Shown here piece by piece: positions 34,635 through 47,708 of a stretch of 64,000 nt of DNA. The notes below the pieces were generated by a model, which worked only from the letters and a program-made list of their open reading frames with translations, searched no databases and was not told the origin of the DNA. A program made the translations under genes and the position numbers. Source of the stretch: Saccharomonospora piscinae (GTDB taxonomy: Bacteria > Actinomycetota > Actinomycetes > Mycobacteriales > Pseudonocardiaceae). Where the stretch lies: contig NZ_VCEK01000002.1 of the NCBI RefSeq assembly GCF_005862235.1, positions 124,001 to 188,000 of the forward strand, given 5' to 3'. Every line of letters begins with the position of its first letter. Positions within the stretch are counted from its first letter, which is position 1.

Positions 34635-35861
34635 TCAGGCAGCCTGACCGCGTTGCACGCGGACAGGACTCACGCCCTCAACGCCAGCCGGGTTGAAACC
34701 AGCCCGGACGAGCATCACGCGTGCGGAGTTCTTGTCCCTCGGGGACACCGCGCCGCACGTGGTGCAGGTGTAGGTGCGTTCTGACAGGGGCAGGCGGTGC
34801 TTGGTTCTCGCGCCGCACTGTCCGCAGTCCGTCGTCGTGTGTTTCGGATCGACCAGCCTCAGCGCACGGTCGTGCTTACGGGCCTGCTCGATCAGTGCTG
34901 TCTTGGTCGCGCCGATAGCTGCGTCGGCTGCCTTGCGGGCCATCGTGGTCTTCGCGAGGAACTTCGGCCGGAAGTCCTCGACGGCCACCGCGTCGTGGTC
35001 GCGAACGACACGCTTGGCCCACTTGCGCCCAGTGTCCTGCCGCTGCCGCGCGACCTTCTTCGCCAGCTTCGCGGCGTGCCGCTGCGCTCGTCGGTAGCCC
35101 TTGCTCTGCGGCTTGTTCTTCGGGCGTGCCCGGCGGGCCATCTGCCGCTGGTAGCGCGCGAGTGTGGCTGCGGCGGACTTCCCGTGCTGCTGGTGTGGCA
35201 GGTCGTAGGCTTCGTCGCTGGTGGTGGCGGTCTCGCGCACGCCCCAGTCGATACCGAGCACGCGGCCGGTTTCCGGCAGCGACTCCACCTCGGTCGCGAC
35301 GACGAACGAGCAGTACCAGTGCCCCAGGTTGTCCTGATACACCCGCACCGACGAGGGTTCAGACGGCAACTCGCGCGACCACACCACTGTCAACACGATG
35401 CCGCCCGCGAGGTGCAGGCGGCCGTTCTTGATGCGGAACCCGCGCTTGGTGTAGCTCAGGCTCGAACGGTCGTCCTTGAGTCGCTTCCGCTTGGGCATCC
35501 CGGCGCGCTGCTTGATCGGCAGCCGCGCTTTGATGTCCTTCAACGCCTTGGCGCGGGACTTCGCGAAGTCCCGGATGATCTGCTGCTGCGGGACCGACGA
35601 ACCGTCGCGTAACCACTGGTTGCGCTGGCGCGCGTCGGTCAGGAGCTTGTCCAGATGCGCGGGGCCGCAGGTGTCGTCGGAGCCGGTCGCGCGGTTGCGC
35701 TGATGGACCTTGCGGGACATGGCGACGCATTCGTTCCACACCCACCGGCAACGCCCCCACTCCTCGCGGAGTGCGACCTCAGCGGTTTTCGACACGCGCA
35801 GGCGATACGTGTACCGGGCGGTGCCGGTGTCCGTGTCGCCTGCCGTGGTCATGTTGACCAT
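34635..35861 (-). CDS. tnpB: TnpB RNA-guided nuclease / IS605 OrfB
   Basis: 408 residues from the ATG at 35861 (a second ATG at 35852). An N-terminal HTH-like wedge region (YRLRVSKTAEVALREEWGRCRWVWNE) is followed by the RuvC-like nuclease: Asp in GIDWGVRETA (~201), Glu in AVEDFRP (~290) and Asp in SPRDKNSARV (~381). A zinc ribbon is present (CGQCGARTKHRLPLSERTYTCTTCG), with four Cys. All catalytic residues are present, so the protein may be active. Divergent from tnpA. Confidence 0.9.
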   Translation of the reverse strand: MVNMTTAGDTDTGTARYTYRLRVSKTAEVALREEWGRCRWVWNECVAMSRKVHQRNRATGSDDTCGPAHLDKLLTDARQRNQWLRDGSSVPQQQIIRDFAKSRAKALKDIKARLPIKQRAGMPKRKRLKDDRSSLSYTKRGFRIKNGRLHLAGGIVLTVVWSRELPSEPSSVRVYQDNLGHWYCSFVVATEVESLPETGRVLGIDWGVRETATTSDEAYDLPHQQHGKSAAATLARYQRQMARRARPKNKPQSKGYRRAQRHAAKLAKKVARQRQDTGRKWAKRVVRDHDAVAVEDFRPKFLAKTTMARKAADAAIGATKTALIEQARKHDRALRLVDPKHTTTDCGQCGARTKHRLPLSERTYTCTTCGAVSPRDKNSARVMLVRAGFNPAGVEGVSPVRVQRGQAA

Positions 35862-35876
35862 TGTAGCATTTGGGTT

Positions 35877-36296
35877 ATGGGCACATACGAGGACTTCCGT
35901 GCTGGTCGACACGTGGTTTTCAAGATGCACGCTCACTTGGTTTTTGTTACGAAGTACCGGCACCCGGTGTTCACCGACACGCACCTACAGCGCATGGAAG
36001 AGGTCATGCGGCGAGTGTGCGAGGACTTCGAGGTCGAGCTTGAGGAGTTCAACGGCGAGAGAAACCACGTGCACCTACTGGTCAATTTCCCCCCGAAGGT
36101 TGCCGTGTCGAAACTGGTCAACAGCCTCAAGGGCGTGTCATCGCGGCTGCTGCGCAAGGAGTTCGAGGACCTGCGGTTCGCCTACTGGAAAGGCGTGCGC
36201 CTCTGGTCCGGGTCATACTTCGCCGGGTCGGTCGGTGGCGCGCCGATCTCGGCGGTGCGTCAGTACATCGAGCAGCAGACCCGGCCGGTCGTGTAG
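35877..36296 (+). CDS. tnpA: IS200-type Y1 transposase TnpA
   Basis: 139 residues; ATG at 35877. The HUH motif HVHLL (~62-66) is complete, and the catalytic Tyr is in AVRQYIEQQ (~130). KMHAHLVFVTKYRHPVF near the start is the IS200 family opening. It cuts and joins single-stranded element ends without target duplication. Shares a 15-bp intergenic space with tnpB, so promoter elements of the two must overlap. Confidence 0.92.
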   Translation: MGTYEDFRAGRHVVFKMHAHLVFVTKYRHPVFTDTHLQRMEEVMRRVCEDFEVELEEFNGERNHVHLLVNFPPKVAVSKLVNSLKGVSSRLLRKEFEDLRFAYWKGVRLWSGSYFAGSVGGAPISAVRQYIEQQTRPVV

Positions 36297-36366
36297 GTCA
36301 CCGCTGAGCACGTCGTACGCGGATCAGATGCGCTTCCTCCCCGCCCTGAAGGGCGAGGCAACCGCG

Positions 36367-36960
36367 CTACGTTCTTCCGGTGAAACCGGCCGCGGCCTGG
36401 GCGAGGGCGAACTCGGCCACCTGCCTGCCGATGAGGCGCAGCGTGGTGCCGACCTTCTCCTCCGAGGCCGCACCGGCGTCGTCGAACTTCACCTCGGCGG
36501 TGTTCACGGCACCACCCAGCGGGGTCGGCCACCCGCGCAGCGCGTGCGCGATGGTGCGCATCTGGTTGAGCGTCGTGACCGCCGCCTGCCATCCGTGAGC
36601 CACCGCGATCACTCCGACCGCGCGGCCGTGCAGGTAGGGACGCACGTCGTCGCGCAGATCCTCGACGTAGTCCAGGGCGTTCTTCACCAGACCGGACACG
36701 GAACCGTGGTAACCGGGCGACACGACGATCACGCCGTCGGCCCGGCGGACGGCCTCGACGAGGTCCTGTGCGGCATGCGCTCGTTCGTCGGTGCCCGCAT
36801 CGTAGAACGGCAGCACCAGCCGCTCACCGGTGACGGCGCCGGTGGCGGCCCCCGCCTCGGCCGCGCCGTCCAGCGCGAGGCGCAGCGCCCGCTCCGACTG
36901 CGAACCGTTGCGCAGTGAGCCGCCGAGACCGAGAACTCTGATCGCCCGTGTCGCTGTCAC
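36367..36960 (-). CDS. NAD(P)H-dependent FMN reductase
   Basis: 197 residues from a GTG at 36960. Flavodoxin-like fold: VLGLGGSLRNGSQSERAL (~8-25) is the FMN-phosphate loop, SPGYHGSVSGLVKNALDYVED (~78) the second FMN-binding block of the SsuE/azoreductase-type family. TAGCCT ends 7 nt before the GTG on the minus strand, consistent with a leaderless start; the open frame continues 63 bp upstream. The stop codon is 3-5 bp from the IS element end, so insertion spared the coding region. Confidence 0.85.
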   Translation of the reverse strand: MTATRAIRVLGLGGSLRNGSQSERALRLALDGAAEAGAATGAVTGERLVLPFYDAGTDERAHAAQDLVEAVRRADGVIVVSPGYHGSVSGLVKNALDYVEDLRDDVRPYLHGRAVGVIAVAHGWQAAVTTLNQMRTIAHALRGWPTPLGGAVNTAEVKFDDAGAASEEKVGTTLRLIGRQVAEFALAQAAAGFTGRT

Positions 36961-37086
36961 CCTCCCGAGGCTAGACGCTCGACCTAGGTGGAGAGCCAGT
37001 ACCGTCCGGAGGAGGTGTGTCACATCTGGTCAGCCGAAACTACCGACGAGTAGCCTTAATCGGGTCACCGGCGACGGGAGAAGGAC

Positions 37087-38133
37087 ATGGCGATACCCGC
37101 CCACATCCGCGTTCAGTCCGCGGGCGCGCAACTGCTCTACGCGCTGCCACGCCCGCTGCGCCGCCTCGTCGCGGGCACCCCCATCCGGCTCGATGGCCAG
37201 GAGCTCGCGCTCGACGCGCAGTTGCTGCTGCGGCTCCAGCAGCTGTCCGGGGCGAGCCTCGCCGACGGCTCGGTCGCACGCTCCCGGGCGGCGCTCGACG
37301 CCTCACGGCACCTGGTCAGCGGGCGGCCGGTCGAACCCGTGCTCACCAGAGAGGTGCCCGTCCCCGCGCCGCACGGCACCCTGCCCGCCACGCTCTACAC
37401 CCCAGAGAAACTGCCGACGGGCTCCGGGATGCTCGTCTTCTACCACGGCGGCGGCTGGGTGGTCGGGACCAGGGCGAGCCACGACAACACCGCGCGGTTC
37501 CTCGCCAAGTACGCGGGAGTGAGGGTGCTGTCGGTCGAGTACCGCCTCGCTCCCGAGAACCCCTTCCCCGCGGCGCAGGAGGACGCGCTGACGGCGTTCG
37601 ACTTCGCCGTCGACAAGGCGGGCGATTTCGGGGCCGACCCACGGCGCGTGGCGGTGGGTGGCGACAGTGCGGGCGGCAACCTCGCGGCGGTGACCGCCCT
37701 CGCCACGACACGCCGGGGCGGACCGGCGCCCGCGTTCCAGCTCTTGCTGTACCCCGCCGTGGACGCCACCGTGCGGCGGCGGTCGCGCGAACTGTTCGCG
37801 GACGGGTTCTTCCTCACCGACGAGGAGATGACGTGGTTCATCGACCACTACGCCCCCGGTGGCGTGGACCGGTCCGACCCGCTGCTGTCCCCGCTGCTGG
37901 CCGACGACCTCTCCGGGCTGCCGCCCGCCTACCTCGCCACCGCCGGGTTCGACCCGCTGCGCGACGAGGGCGAGGCCTACGCGGCCAAGCTCGCCGACGC
38001 GGGCGTGCCCGTGGCGCTGAGCAGGCAGGCGGACCTCATCCACGGCTACGCGAACTTCCTCGGCCTCGGGCGGCGCTTCCGCGAGGCCCTGGCCGAAGCG
38101 GCCGGAGCCCTCCGCATGGGCCTGCCGGGGTGA
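37087..38133 (+). CDS. Alpha/beta hydrolase, hormone-sensitive-lipase family esterase
   Basis: 348 residues; ATG at 37087 with GGGAGAAGGAC upstream. HGGGW (~119) is the HSL oxyanion motif, GDSAGGN (~197) the nucleophile, Asp in FDPLRDEG (~290) and His in LIHGYANF (~320) complete the triad. Residues 1-80 form the helical cap. Substrate likely a short- or medium-chain ester. Followed by family A repeats and the convergent catalase. Confidence 0.9.
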   Translation: MAIPAHIRVQSAGAQLLYALPRPLRRLVAGTPIRLDGQELALDAQLLLRLQQLSGASLADGSVARSRAALDASRHLVSGRPVEPVLTREVPVPAPHGTLPATLYTPEKLPTGSGMLVFYHGGGWVVGTRASHDNTARFLAKYAGVRVLSVEYRLAPENPFPAAQEDALTAFDFAVDKAGDFGADPRRVAVGGDSAGGNLAAVTALATTRRGGPAPAFQLLLYPAVDATVRRRSRELFADGFFLTDEEMTWFIDHYAPGGVDRSDPLLSPLLADDLSGLPPAYLATAGFDPLRDEGEAYAAKLADAGVPVALSRQADLIHGYANFLGLGRRFREALAEAAGALRMGLPG

Positions 38134-38139
38134 GCCGAA

Positions 38140-38265
38140 CGCCGTGTCCGAGTGTCCGCAGCCCCGGTAGCCGTGTCCGCAGCCCCGGTAGCCGTGTTCG
38201 CATCGCGCGGTGCGAACACGGCTACGCAGACTGCAAAGACAGCTACGCAGGCTGCGGACACGGCG
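38140..38265. repeat. Family A repeat, locus 2, with central hairpin
   Basis: Copies of the 21-bp unit lie in inverted orientation around a centre at ~38206. The perfect inner stem is GTAGCCGTGTTCGCA (38188-38202) with TGCGAACACGGCTAC (38211-38225). Outside it, one side has CCCCGG in place of CTGCG units, and the other carries GCGGACACGG at 38254-38263. The element fills the 145-bp gap between convergent esterase and catalase genes. Confidence 0.85.
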
Positions 38266-38278
38266 GGTCAGGCCCGGA

Positions 38279-39721
38279 TCACTTGCCGAAGGCTTGCGCG
38301 ACCTTGTCGCCGAGGTCCTTGTCGACGTTGCGCCAGTACTCGAAGACACGCTCCAGCACCGGCTCGGACACACCCTTCTTGGCGTGGCCGATGATGTTGT
38401 TCGCGAGGCGCTCGCGCTCCTCGTCGTTCATCACCTCACGCACCAGCGTGCCGGCCTGACCGAAGTCGTCGTCCTCCGAGTGCAGCCGGTACGCCGAGCG
38501 GACGACCTCGTCCTCGATGCCGAACGTCGCGTGCGTCTCGGACGCCACGGCCGGGTCGGCGTGCGGGCCGCCCGCGGTGTTCGGCGCGTACACCGGGTCA
38601 GCCGGGTTGCTGTAGCGCATCTGCCCGTCGCGCGAGTAGCTGTTCACCTCGGACTGCGCGGCGTTCACCGGCAGCTGGGTGTAGTTCGTGCCGATGCGGT
38701 AGCGGTGCGCGTCCGCGTAGGCAAACAGCCGGCCCTGCAGCATCTTGTCGGGCGAGGGACCGATGCCGGGCACCAGGTTCGACGGCTCGAACGACGCCTG
38801 CTCGATCTCGGCGAAGTAGTTGCTCGGGTTGCGGTCCAGCACGTACCGGCCGACCTTGATCAGCGGGTAGTCGCCCTTCGGCCACACCTTCGTGAGGTCG
38901 AACGGGTTGAACCGGTACTCGGCCGCGTCCGCGTAGGGCATGACCTGCACGTACAGCGTCCAGCTCGGGTGGTCGCCCTGCTCGATGGCCGTCCACAGGT
39001 CACGGATGTGGTGGTCGGCGTCGGCACCGGCGAGCTGGTCGGCCTCGTCCTGCGTGAGGTACTCGATGCCCTGGTCGGTCTTGAAGTGGTATTTGACCCA
39101 GAACTTCTCGCCGGCCGCGTTCTCCCACAGGTAGGTGTGGGAGCCGTAGCCGTTCATGTGCCGCCAGCTCTTCGGGATGCCCCGGTCACCCATCAGCCAG
39201 GTCACCTGGTGCGCCGACTCCGGGCGCAGCGTCCAGAAGTCCCACTGCATGTCGTGGTCGCGCAGGTGGTTGTCGGCGCGCCGCTTCTGCGAGTGGATGA
39301 AGTCCGGGAACTTGATCGGGTCGCGGATGAAGAACACCGGCGTGTTGTTGCCGACGATGTCGTAGTTGCCCTGGCTGGTGTAGAACTTCACCGCGAAGCC
39401 GCGCGGGTCGCGCCACGTGTCGGGCGAGCCGTTCTCACCGGCGACGGTGGAGAAGCGGATGACACTGTCGGTGCGAGTGCCCGGCTGGAACACGGCGGCC
39501 TTGGTGTACTGGCTGACGTCCTCGGTCACCTCGAGATAACCGAACGCGCCACCACCCTTGGCGTGGACCACGCGCTCGGGCACACGCTCACGGTTGAACT
39601 GCGCGTTCTTCTCGATCAGGTAGTGATCCTGCAGCAGGATCGGACCGTTGGTGCCGACGGTCAGCGAGTCGTTGTCGCTGCCCACCGGGATACCGACGTT
39701 GTTCGTGGTCGGCTTGGTCAC
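38279..39721 (-). CDS. Monofunctional haem catalase (small-subunit type)
   Basis: 480 residues from a GTG at 39721. [18 protein letters not shown] (~48) has the distal catalytic His, [13 protein letters not shown] with Asn (~100-125) the [11 protein letters not shown] block, and [14 protein letters not shown] (~345) the proximal haem-ligand Tyr. The length and absence of a C-terminal flavodoxin-like domain place it among small-subunit (clade 3) catalases. The GTG overlaps the furA stop (GTGA), so it is translated with its peroxide sensor. Confidence 0.95.
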   Translation of the reverse strand: MTKPTTNNVGIPVGSDNDSLTVGTNGPILLQDHYLIEKNAQFNRERVPERVVHAKGGGAFGYLEVTEDVSQYTKAAVFQPGTRTDSVIRFSTVAGENGSPDTWRDPRGFAVKFYTSQGNYDIVGNNTPVFFIRDPIKFPDFIHSQKRRADNHLRDHDMQWDFWTLRPESAHQVTWLMGDRGIPKSWRHMNGYGSHTYLWENAAGEKFWVKYHFKTDQGIEYLTQDEADQLAGADADHHIRDLWTAIEQGDHPSWTLYVQVMPYADAAEYRFNPFDLTKVWPKGDYPLIKVGRYVLDRNPSNYFAEIEQASFEPSNLVPGIGPSPDKMLQGRLFAYADAHRYRIGTNYTQLPVNAAQSEVNSYSRDGQMRYSNPADPVYAPNTAGGPHADPAVASETHATFGIEDEVVRSAYRLHSEDDDFGQAGTLVREVMNDEERERLANNIIGHAKKGVSEPVLERVFEYWRNVDKDLGDKVAQAFGK

Positions 39722-40161
39722 GCCGATGCCTCCTCGTCGTGGTGCTTACAGGCAGGGCACAGTCCCCAGAAGACGACCTCGGCCTCCTCGATCTCGAAAC
39801 CGCCCCCGTGGGACGGTTCGAGGCACGGTGCGGCACCGCGGACGCAGTCGACGTCCACAGTGAGCCCACACCGGCGGCACACGAGGTGGTGGTGGTTGTC
39901 TCCCGTTCGGGTCTCGTACCGCGCCGGATGTCCGGCCGGTTCGATACGCCTCACCAACTCGGCGTGAGTACAGGCTCCGAGTACGTCGTAGACGGCCTGT
40001 GTGGACACCGACCCGAGGACGTCACGCACCCCCGCCGTGACCTGTTCGGCCGTGGCGTGGGGATGGTGGGCGAGCCAGTCGAGAACGGCCACCCGCGGTG
40101 CGGTGACCCTCAGACCTGCCGCCTTGAGACGTTCCCGGACGGGGCTTTGCTGGTGAGGCAT
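39718..40161 (-). CDS. furA: Fur-family peroxide/metal regulator (FurA/CatR-like)
   Basis: 147 residues. N-terminal winged helix ([20 protein letters not shown]). The [10 protein letters not shown] stretch (~90-99) holds metal-binding His and the first Cys pair; the second pair is in [12 protein letters not shown] (~133). The arrangement upstream of a catalase matches PerR/CatR-type control, in which oxidised regulator releases its own promoter. The ATG at 40161 lies 9 nt after a CACGAT -10 element, so the transcript is probably leaderless. Confidence 0.93.
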   Translation of the reverse strand: MPHQQSPVRERLKAAGLRVTAPRVAVLDWLAHHPHATAEQVTAGVRDVLGSVSTQAVYDVLGACTHAELVRRIEPAGHPARYETRTGDNHHHLVCRRCGLTVDVDCVRGAAPCLEPSHGGGFEIEEAEVVFWGLCPACKHHDEEASA

Positions 40162-40170
40162 GACCAGACC

Positions 40171-40199
40171 ATCGTGCCGACTTTTCTGGAACCAGTCAA
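40171..40199 (-). promoter_or_regulatory. Promoter of the furA-catalase operon
   Basis: Minus strand: TTGACT (40199-40194), 17-bp spacer, CACGAT (40176-40171), 9 nt before the furA ATG. The AT-rich spacer (GGTTCCAGAAAAGTC) is where autoregulating FurA proteins bind; no perfect dyad was seen. Confidence 0.6.
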
Positions 40200-40277
40200 G
40201 TTTTCACAGTGAGTCGATCACCCGTCACCCGAAAACAGAGTTGCACGTACGTGCCACACTGCGGTTCCGTCGGAGTC

Positions 40278-41486
40278 GTGCCCCTCCAGCCCTACCGGCA
40301 ACTGTTCCGCATTCCCACGCTCGGCGCCTCGATGCTGCTGCTGCTCTTCAGCCGGGTGCCCATCATCGCGTCCGGCATCACCCTCACCCTGCACGTGGTG
40401 AGCGAGCTGGAGCGCGGCTACGCCGCCGCGGGACTCGCAGGCACCGCGACGATGCTGGGCTCGGCTCTGGGAGCGCCCACGGTGGGCCGCATGATCGACC
40501 GATACGGCCTGCGCCCCGTCGTCGCCGTGTGCGGCACCGTCTCCTGTGGGTACTGGCTCAGCACCCCGCACCTGCCGTTCGAGGTGCTGCTCGCGGCGGC
40601 ACTGCCGGCGGGCGCACTGGTGGTGCCTGCCGGTTCGATCTCGCGACAGGTCATCGCCGCCCTCGTCCCCGTGGCCCGCAGGCGCGCGGCGTTCTCGCTC
40701 GATCAGGTGGGCATCGAGGTCGCGTACATGAGCGGCCCGGTGCTCGCGATGCTGGTGAGCACGCAGTACTCGACCTCGCTCGCGCTGACCGGCATCGGCG
40801 CCGCGAACGGCGTGCTCGCCTTGGCCCTGTGGTCGCTCAACCCGCCCGTGCGCACGGCCGAGGAGAGCACCACCGCGGCGACCATCCGGCCCGCACTCCG
40901 GACCTGGGTCACCGGCCGGTTCGTCGCCGCACTGTTCGTGGCGACGGGCGCGGCGGTGGTGCTCATCGGTGTGGAACTGGCCGTCGTCGCCTCGCTGCGC
41001 GCGTCGGGCGACGTGGCCTGGACCGGAGTGGTGCTCGCCGGGATGGGAGCCGCGTCACTCGTCGGCGGGCTCGTGTACGGCACCGCGCGGCGCTCGCTGT
41101 CGCAGCTCACCCTCATGCTGCTGCTCGCGGCCCTGACGGTGCCCGTCGGTCTCGCCACCGAACCCTGGTGGCTGCTGGCGCTCGCGGTGCTACCGCTCAA
41201 CGTCGTGTGTGCGCCGACGCTCGCGGCCACCGCCGAGACGATCAGCGAGGCCGTGCCCCACACGGTGCGGGGCATGGCGATGGGGCTTCAGGACTCCGCC
41301 ACCCGGCTCGGGCTCGGCCTGGGCAGCCCACTGGTCGGCTTCGTGCTCGACCGGGCCGAACCGGGCTGGGGGTTCGTCACCGCGGCGGCGGGCGGGCTCG
41401 CCTTCGGCGCGGTCGGAGCCGTGCTGTCCCTGCGGGACCGCAGGCGGGACCGGAGCAGGGCGAGCACGGCCGCCGCGTTGAACTAG
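40278..41486 (+). CDS. MFS transporter
   Basis: 402 residues from a GTG at 40278; an earlier in-frame GTG at 40209 would add 23 residues that look unlike an MFS N-terminus. About 12 membrane segments. GRMIDRYGLRPVVA (loop 2-3 motif) is present. The opening PYRQLFRIPTLGASMLLLLFSRVPI resembles that of the MFS protein at 19.5 kb, so the two are probably paralogues. Divergent from furA with promoters that overlap; peroxide-linked control is possible. Substrate unknown. Confidence 0.85.
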   Translation: MPLQPYRQLFRIPTLGASMLLLLFSRVPIIASGITLTLHVVSELERGYAAAGLAGTATMLGSALGAPTVGRMIDRYGLRPVVAVCGTVSCGYWLSTPHLPFEVLLAAALPAGALVVPAGSISRQVIAALVPVARRRAAFSLDQVGIEVAYMSGPVLAMLVSTQYSTSLALTGIGAANGVLALALWSLNPPVRTAEESTTAATIRPALRTWVTGRFVAALFVATGAAVVLIGVELAVVASLRASGDVAWTGVVLAGMGAASLVGGLVYGTARRSLSQLTLMLLLAALTVPVGLATEPWWLLALAVLPLNVVCAPTLAATAETISEAVPHTVRGMAMGLQDSATRLGLGLGSPLVGFVLDRAEPGWGFVTAAAGGLAFGAVGAVLSLRDRRRDRSRASTAAALN

Positions 41487-41869
41487 AAGCAGGCCTGCCG
41501 GAGCTCGTCGAGGTTCTGGAGGTTGCGCTCCAGCCACCCGGAGAAGTTGTTCATGTGGTCGAGCTTTCGCTCCTCCAGCTCCAGGTAGCCGTTGGCCATG
41601 TCGAACAGCGTGTCCTGCACGGTCTGGTCCGCCACCTGGTTTCCGAGCTCGCGCAGTTCGTTGGCCTTCTCCTCGGCCCTCGCCGCCACGTCCTCCGGAC
41701 TCACGTTCGGGTTGATGTCGATGATCTGCAACGCCTCGGTGCAGACCGCGGCCTTGTCACCGGCGCTTTCGACCCCCTCGACCGCTGAATTCACTTCGTC
41801 GCAGCCCGCCAGCACGAATCCCGAGAGCACCACGGCGGTACAGACCGCCCGAACAGCCGATGTACGCAT
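41483..41869 (-). CDS. Small lipoprotein of unknown function
   Basis: 128 residues. Signal peptide with lipobox VLAGC (Cys ~23), then an all-helical, charged mature part (PEDVAARAEEKANELRELG and DQTVQDTLFDMANGYLEL) ending in Cys-Phe. Two further Cys (AAVCTEAL and the last-but-one residue) may form a disulfide. Its last 4 bp overlap the convergent MFS gene end. No family recognised. Confidence 0.75.
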   Translation of the reverse strand: MRTSAVRAVCTAVVLSGFVLAGCDEVNSAVEGVESAGDKAAVCTEALQIIDINPNVSPEDVAARAEEKANELRELGNQVADQTVQDTLFDMANGYLELEERKLDHMNNFSGWLERNLQNLDELRQACF

Positions 41870-41907
41870 GGCGACGAGAGTACCGGTTTCGGCACCGCCG
41901 CCGGGGT

Positions 41908-41960
41908 GCCGTGAAGGCCACCTTCGCTGCGTCTGACGCAGTGAAGGTGGCCTTCACGGC
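41908..41960. repeat. Family B palindrome, locus 2 (26-bp arms)
   Basis: Arms 41908-41933 and 41935-41960 are complementary over 26 bp with one G-U mismatch and a 1-nt nominal loop. Each contains GTGAAGGCCACCTTC or its complement. It ends 15 bp from the asd stop, downstream of the ask-asd operon, and 38 bp upstream of the lipoprotein start. Terminator function for ask-asd is likely. Confidence 0.9.
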
Positions 41961-41975
41961 ATTGCTGGTCTCGCG

Positions 41976-44281
<2,306 letters not shown>

Positions 44282-44450
44282 GGCTCGTTCCTCCTCGCAT
44301 GCCGCGCCTGTCGCCGATCCGGTCTCGACGTCGGCGCGTGCGGATCGCTTGGACGTCAAGGGTACCGGGGGCTCGCTGTCCGATTACCCAGCTCTGTGGC
44401 GCCGACCACTCTTCGACCTGCGATTTCGCCCGCTGGCATACTCGACACGC

Positions 44451-45050
44451 GTGAGTGACAAGCAAGCGCTGACCAGCGTCAGGATTCACGACCTCATCGC
44501 CAACCGGTGGAGCCCGCGCGCCCTCGACAGCGAGGCCGAGGTGAGCGCCGAGCAGCTGCGGGCCCTGCTCGAAGCCGCTCGCTGGGCGCCGTCGTTCGGC
44601 AACACCCAGCCCGCCCGTTACGTGGCGGGTCTGCGCGGCGACGACACGTACAAGCGCATCCTCGGCGCTCTGACGGACAGCAATCAGTCCTGGGCACACC
44701 GCGCCGGGGCCCTGCTGGTCGGCTGCGCCGTCACCCGCAACGCCAAGGGCGACGTGCCCTACGCCGAGTACGGCACCGGGCTCGCCACGGAGAACCTCGT
44801 GTTGCAGGCGGTGGCCGAGGGCTTGGTGGCGCGGCAGATGGCCGGGTTCGACCGCGACGCGGTGCGCCGGTCCTTCGAGCTGCCCGACGAGGTGGAACCG
44901 CTGGTGACGGTCGCCGTCGGTGTGGCGGCCGATCCCTCGATCTTCACCGAACCGAGGGACGCCGAGCGGGAACGCGCGCCCCGCGACCGCATCGCGCTGT
45001 CCGAGCTGGCGTTCAGCGGCACCTGGGGCGACCCGACGTTCTCGGGCTGA
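44451..45050 (+). CDS. Nitroreductase-family protein
   Basis: 199 residues from a GTG at 44451. IANRWSPRALDSEAEVSAEQL (~14) gives the FMN-phosphate Arg-x-Ser-Pro-Arg block, and AARWAPSFGNTQPARYV (~41) the second FMN motif. AEYGTGLATENLVLQAVAEG (~105) is the dimer helix. The family reduces quinones, nitroaromatics or flavins with NAD(P)H. CATACT (44437-44442) ends 8 nt before the GTG without a ribosome site, which suggests a leaderless mRNA. Confidence 0.88.
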   Translation: MSDKQALTSVRIHDLIANRWSPRALDSEAEVSAEQLRALLEAARWAPSFGNTQPARYVAGLRGDDTYKRILGALTDSNQSWAHRAGALLVGCAVTRNAKGDVPYAEYGTGLATENLVLQAVAEGLVARQMAGFDRDAVRRSFELPDEVEPLVTVAVGVAADPSIFTEPRDAERERAPRDRIALSELAFSGTWGDPTFSG

Positions 45051-47537
<2,487 letters not shown>

Positions 47538-47545
47538 TCCGGACA

Positions 47546-47648
47546 CCGTGTCCGCAGCCTGCGTAGCCGTGTTCGCACCGCACGGTGCGGACACGGCTAC
47601 GCAGGCTGCGGACACGGCTACCTAACCTGCGGACACGGCTACGTAAAG
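47546..47648. repeat. Family A repeat, locus 3, with 35-bp hairpin
   Basis: Left arm 47546-47580 and right arm 47583-47617 are complementary over 35 bp with one G-U mismatch and a 2-nt loop, the longest hairpin in the window. It starts 8 bp after the leuA stop. The right arm is part of a tandem array: 21-bp units begin at 47586, 47607 and 47628. The last two drift to CTAACC and GTAAAG endings. Confidence 0.9.
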
Positions 47649-47708
47649 TGCGACGGTGACAACACCCGCGGTGGGGGGCTGAAGGTCTCTCAGCGACGGC
47701 GACGTTGG

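Larger units (their letters stand above)
34597..36363. mobile_element. IS200/IS605-family element with divergent tnpB and tnpA
   Basis: About 1.77 kb holding an intact TnpB and an intact Y1 TnpA transcribed outwards from a 15-bp centre. Both ends have small subterminal hairpins, CTCTCGCCTGAGGGCGGGAG near 34608 and CGCCCTGAAGGGCG at 36342-36355, which TnpA recognises in this family in place of terminal inverted repeats. The left limit is set at TTGAATCC (34597), the reverse complement of the GGATTCAA end common to such elements. The right limit is approximate, placed just before the reductase stop codon (36367). There is no target duplication, as expected. Confidence 0.78.
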
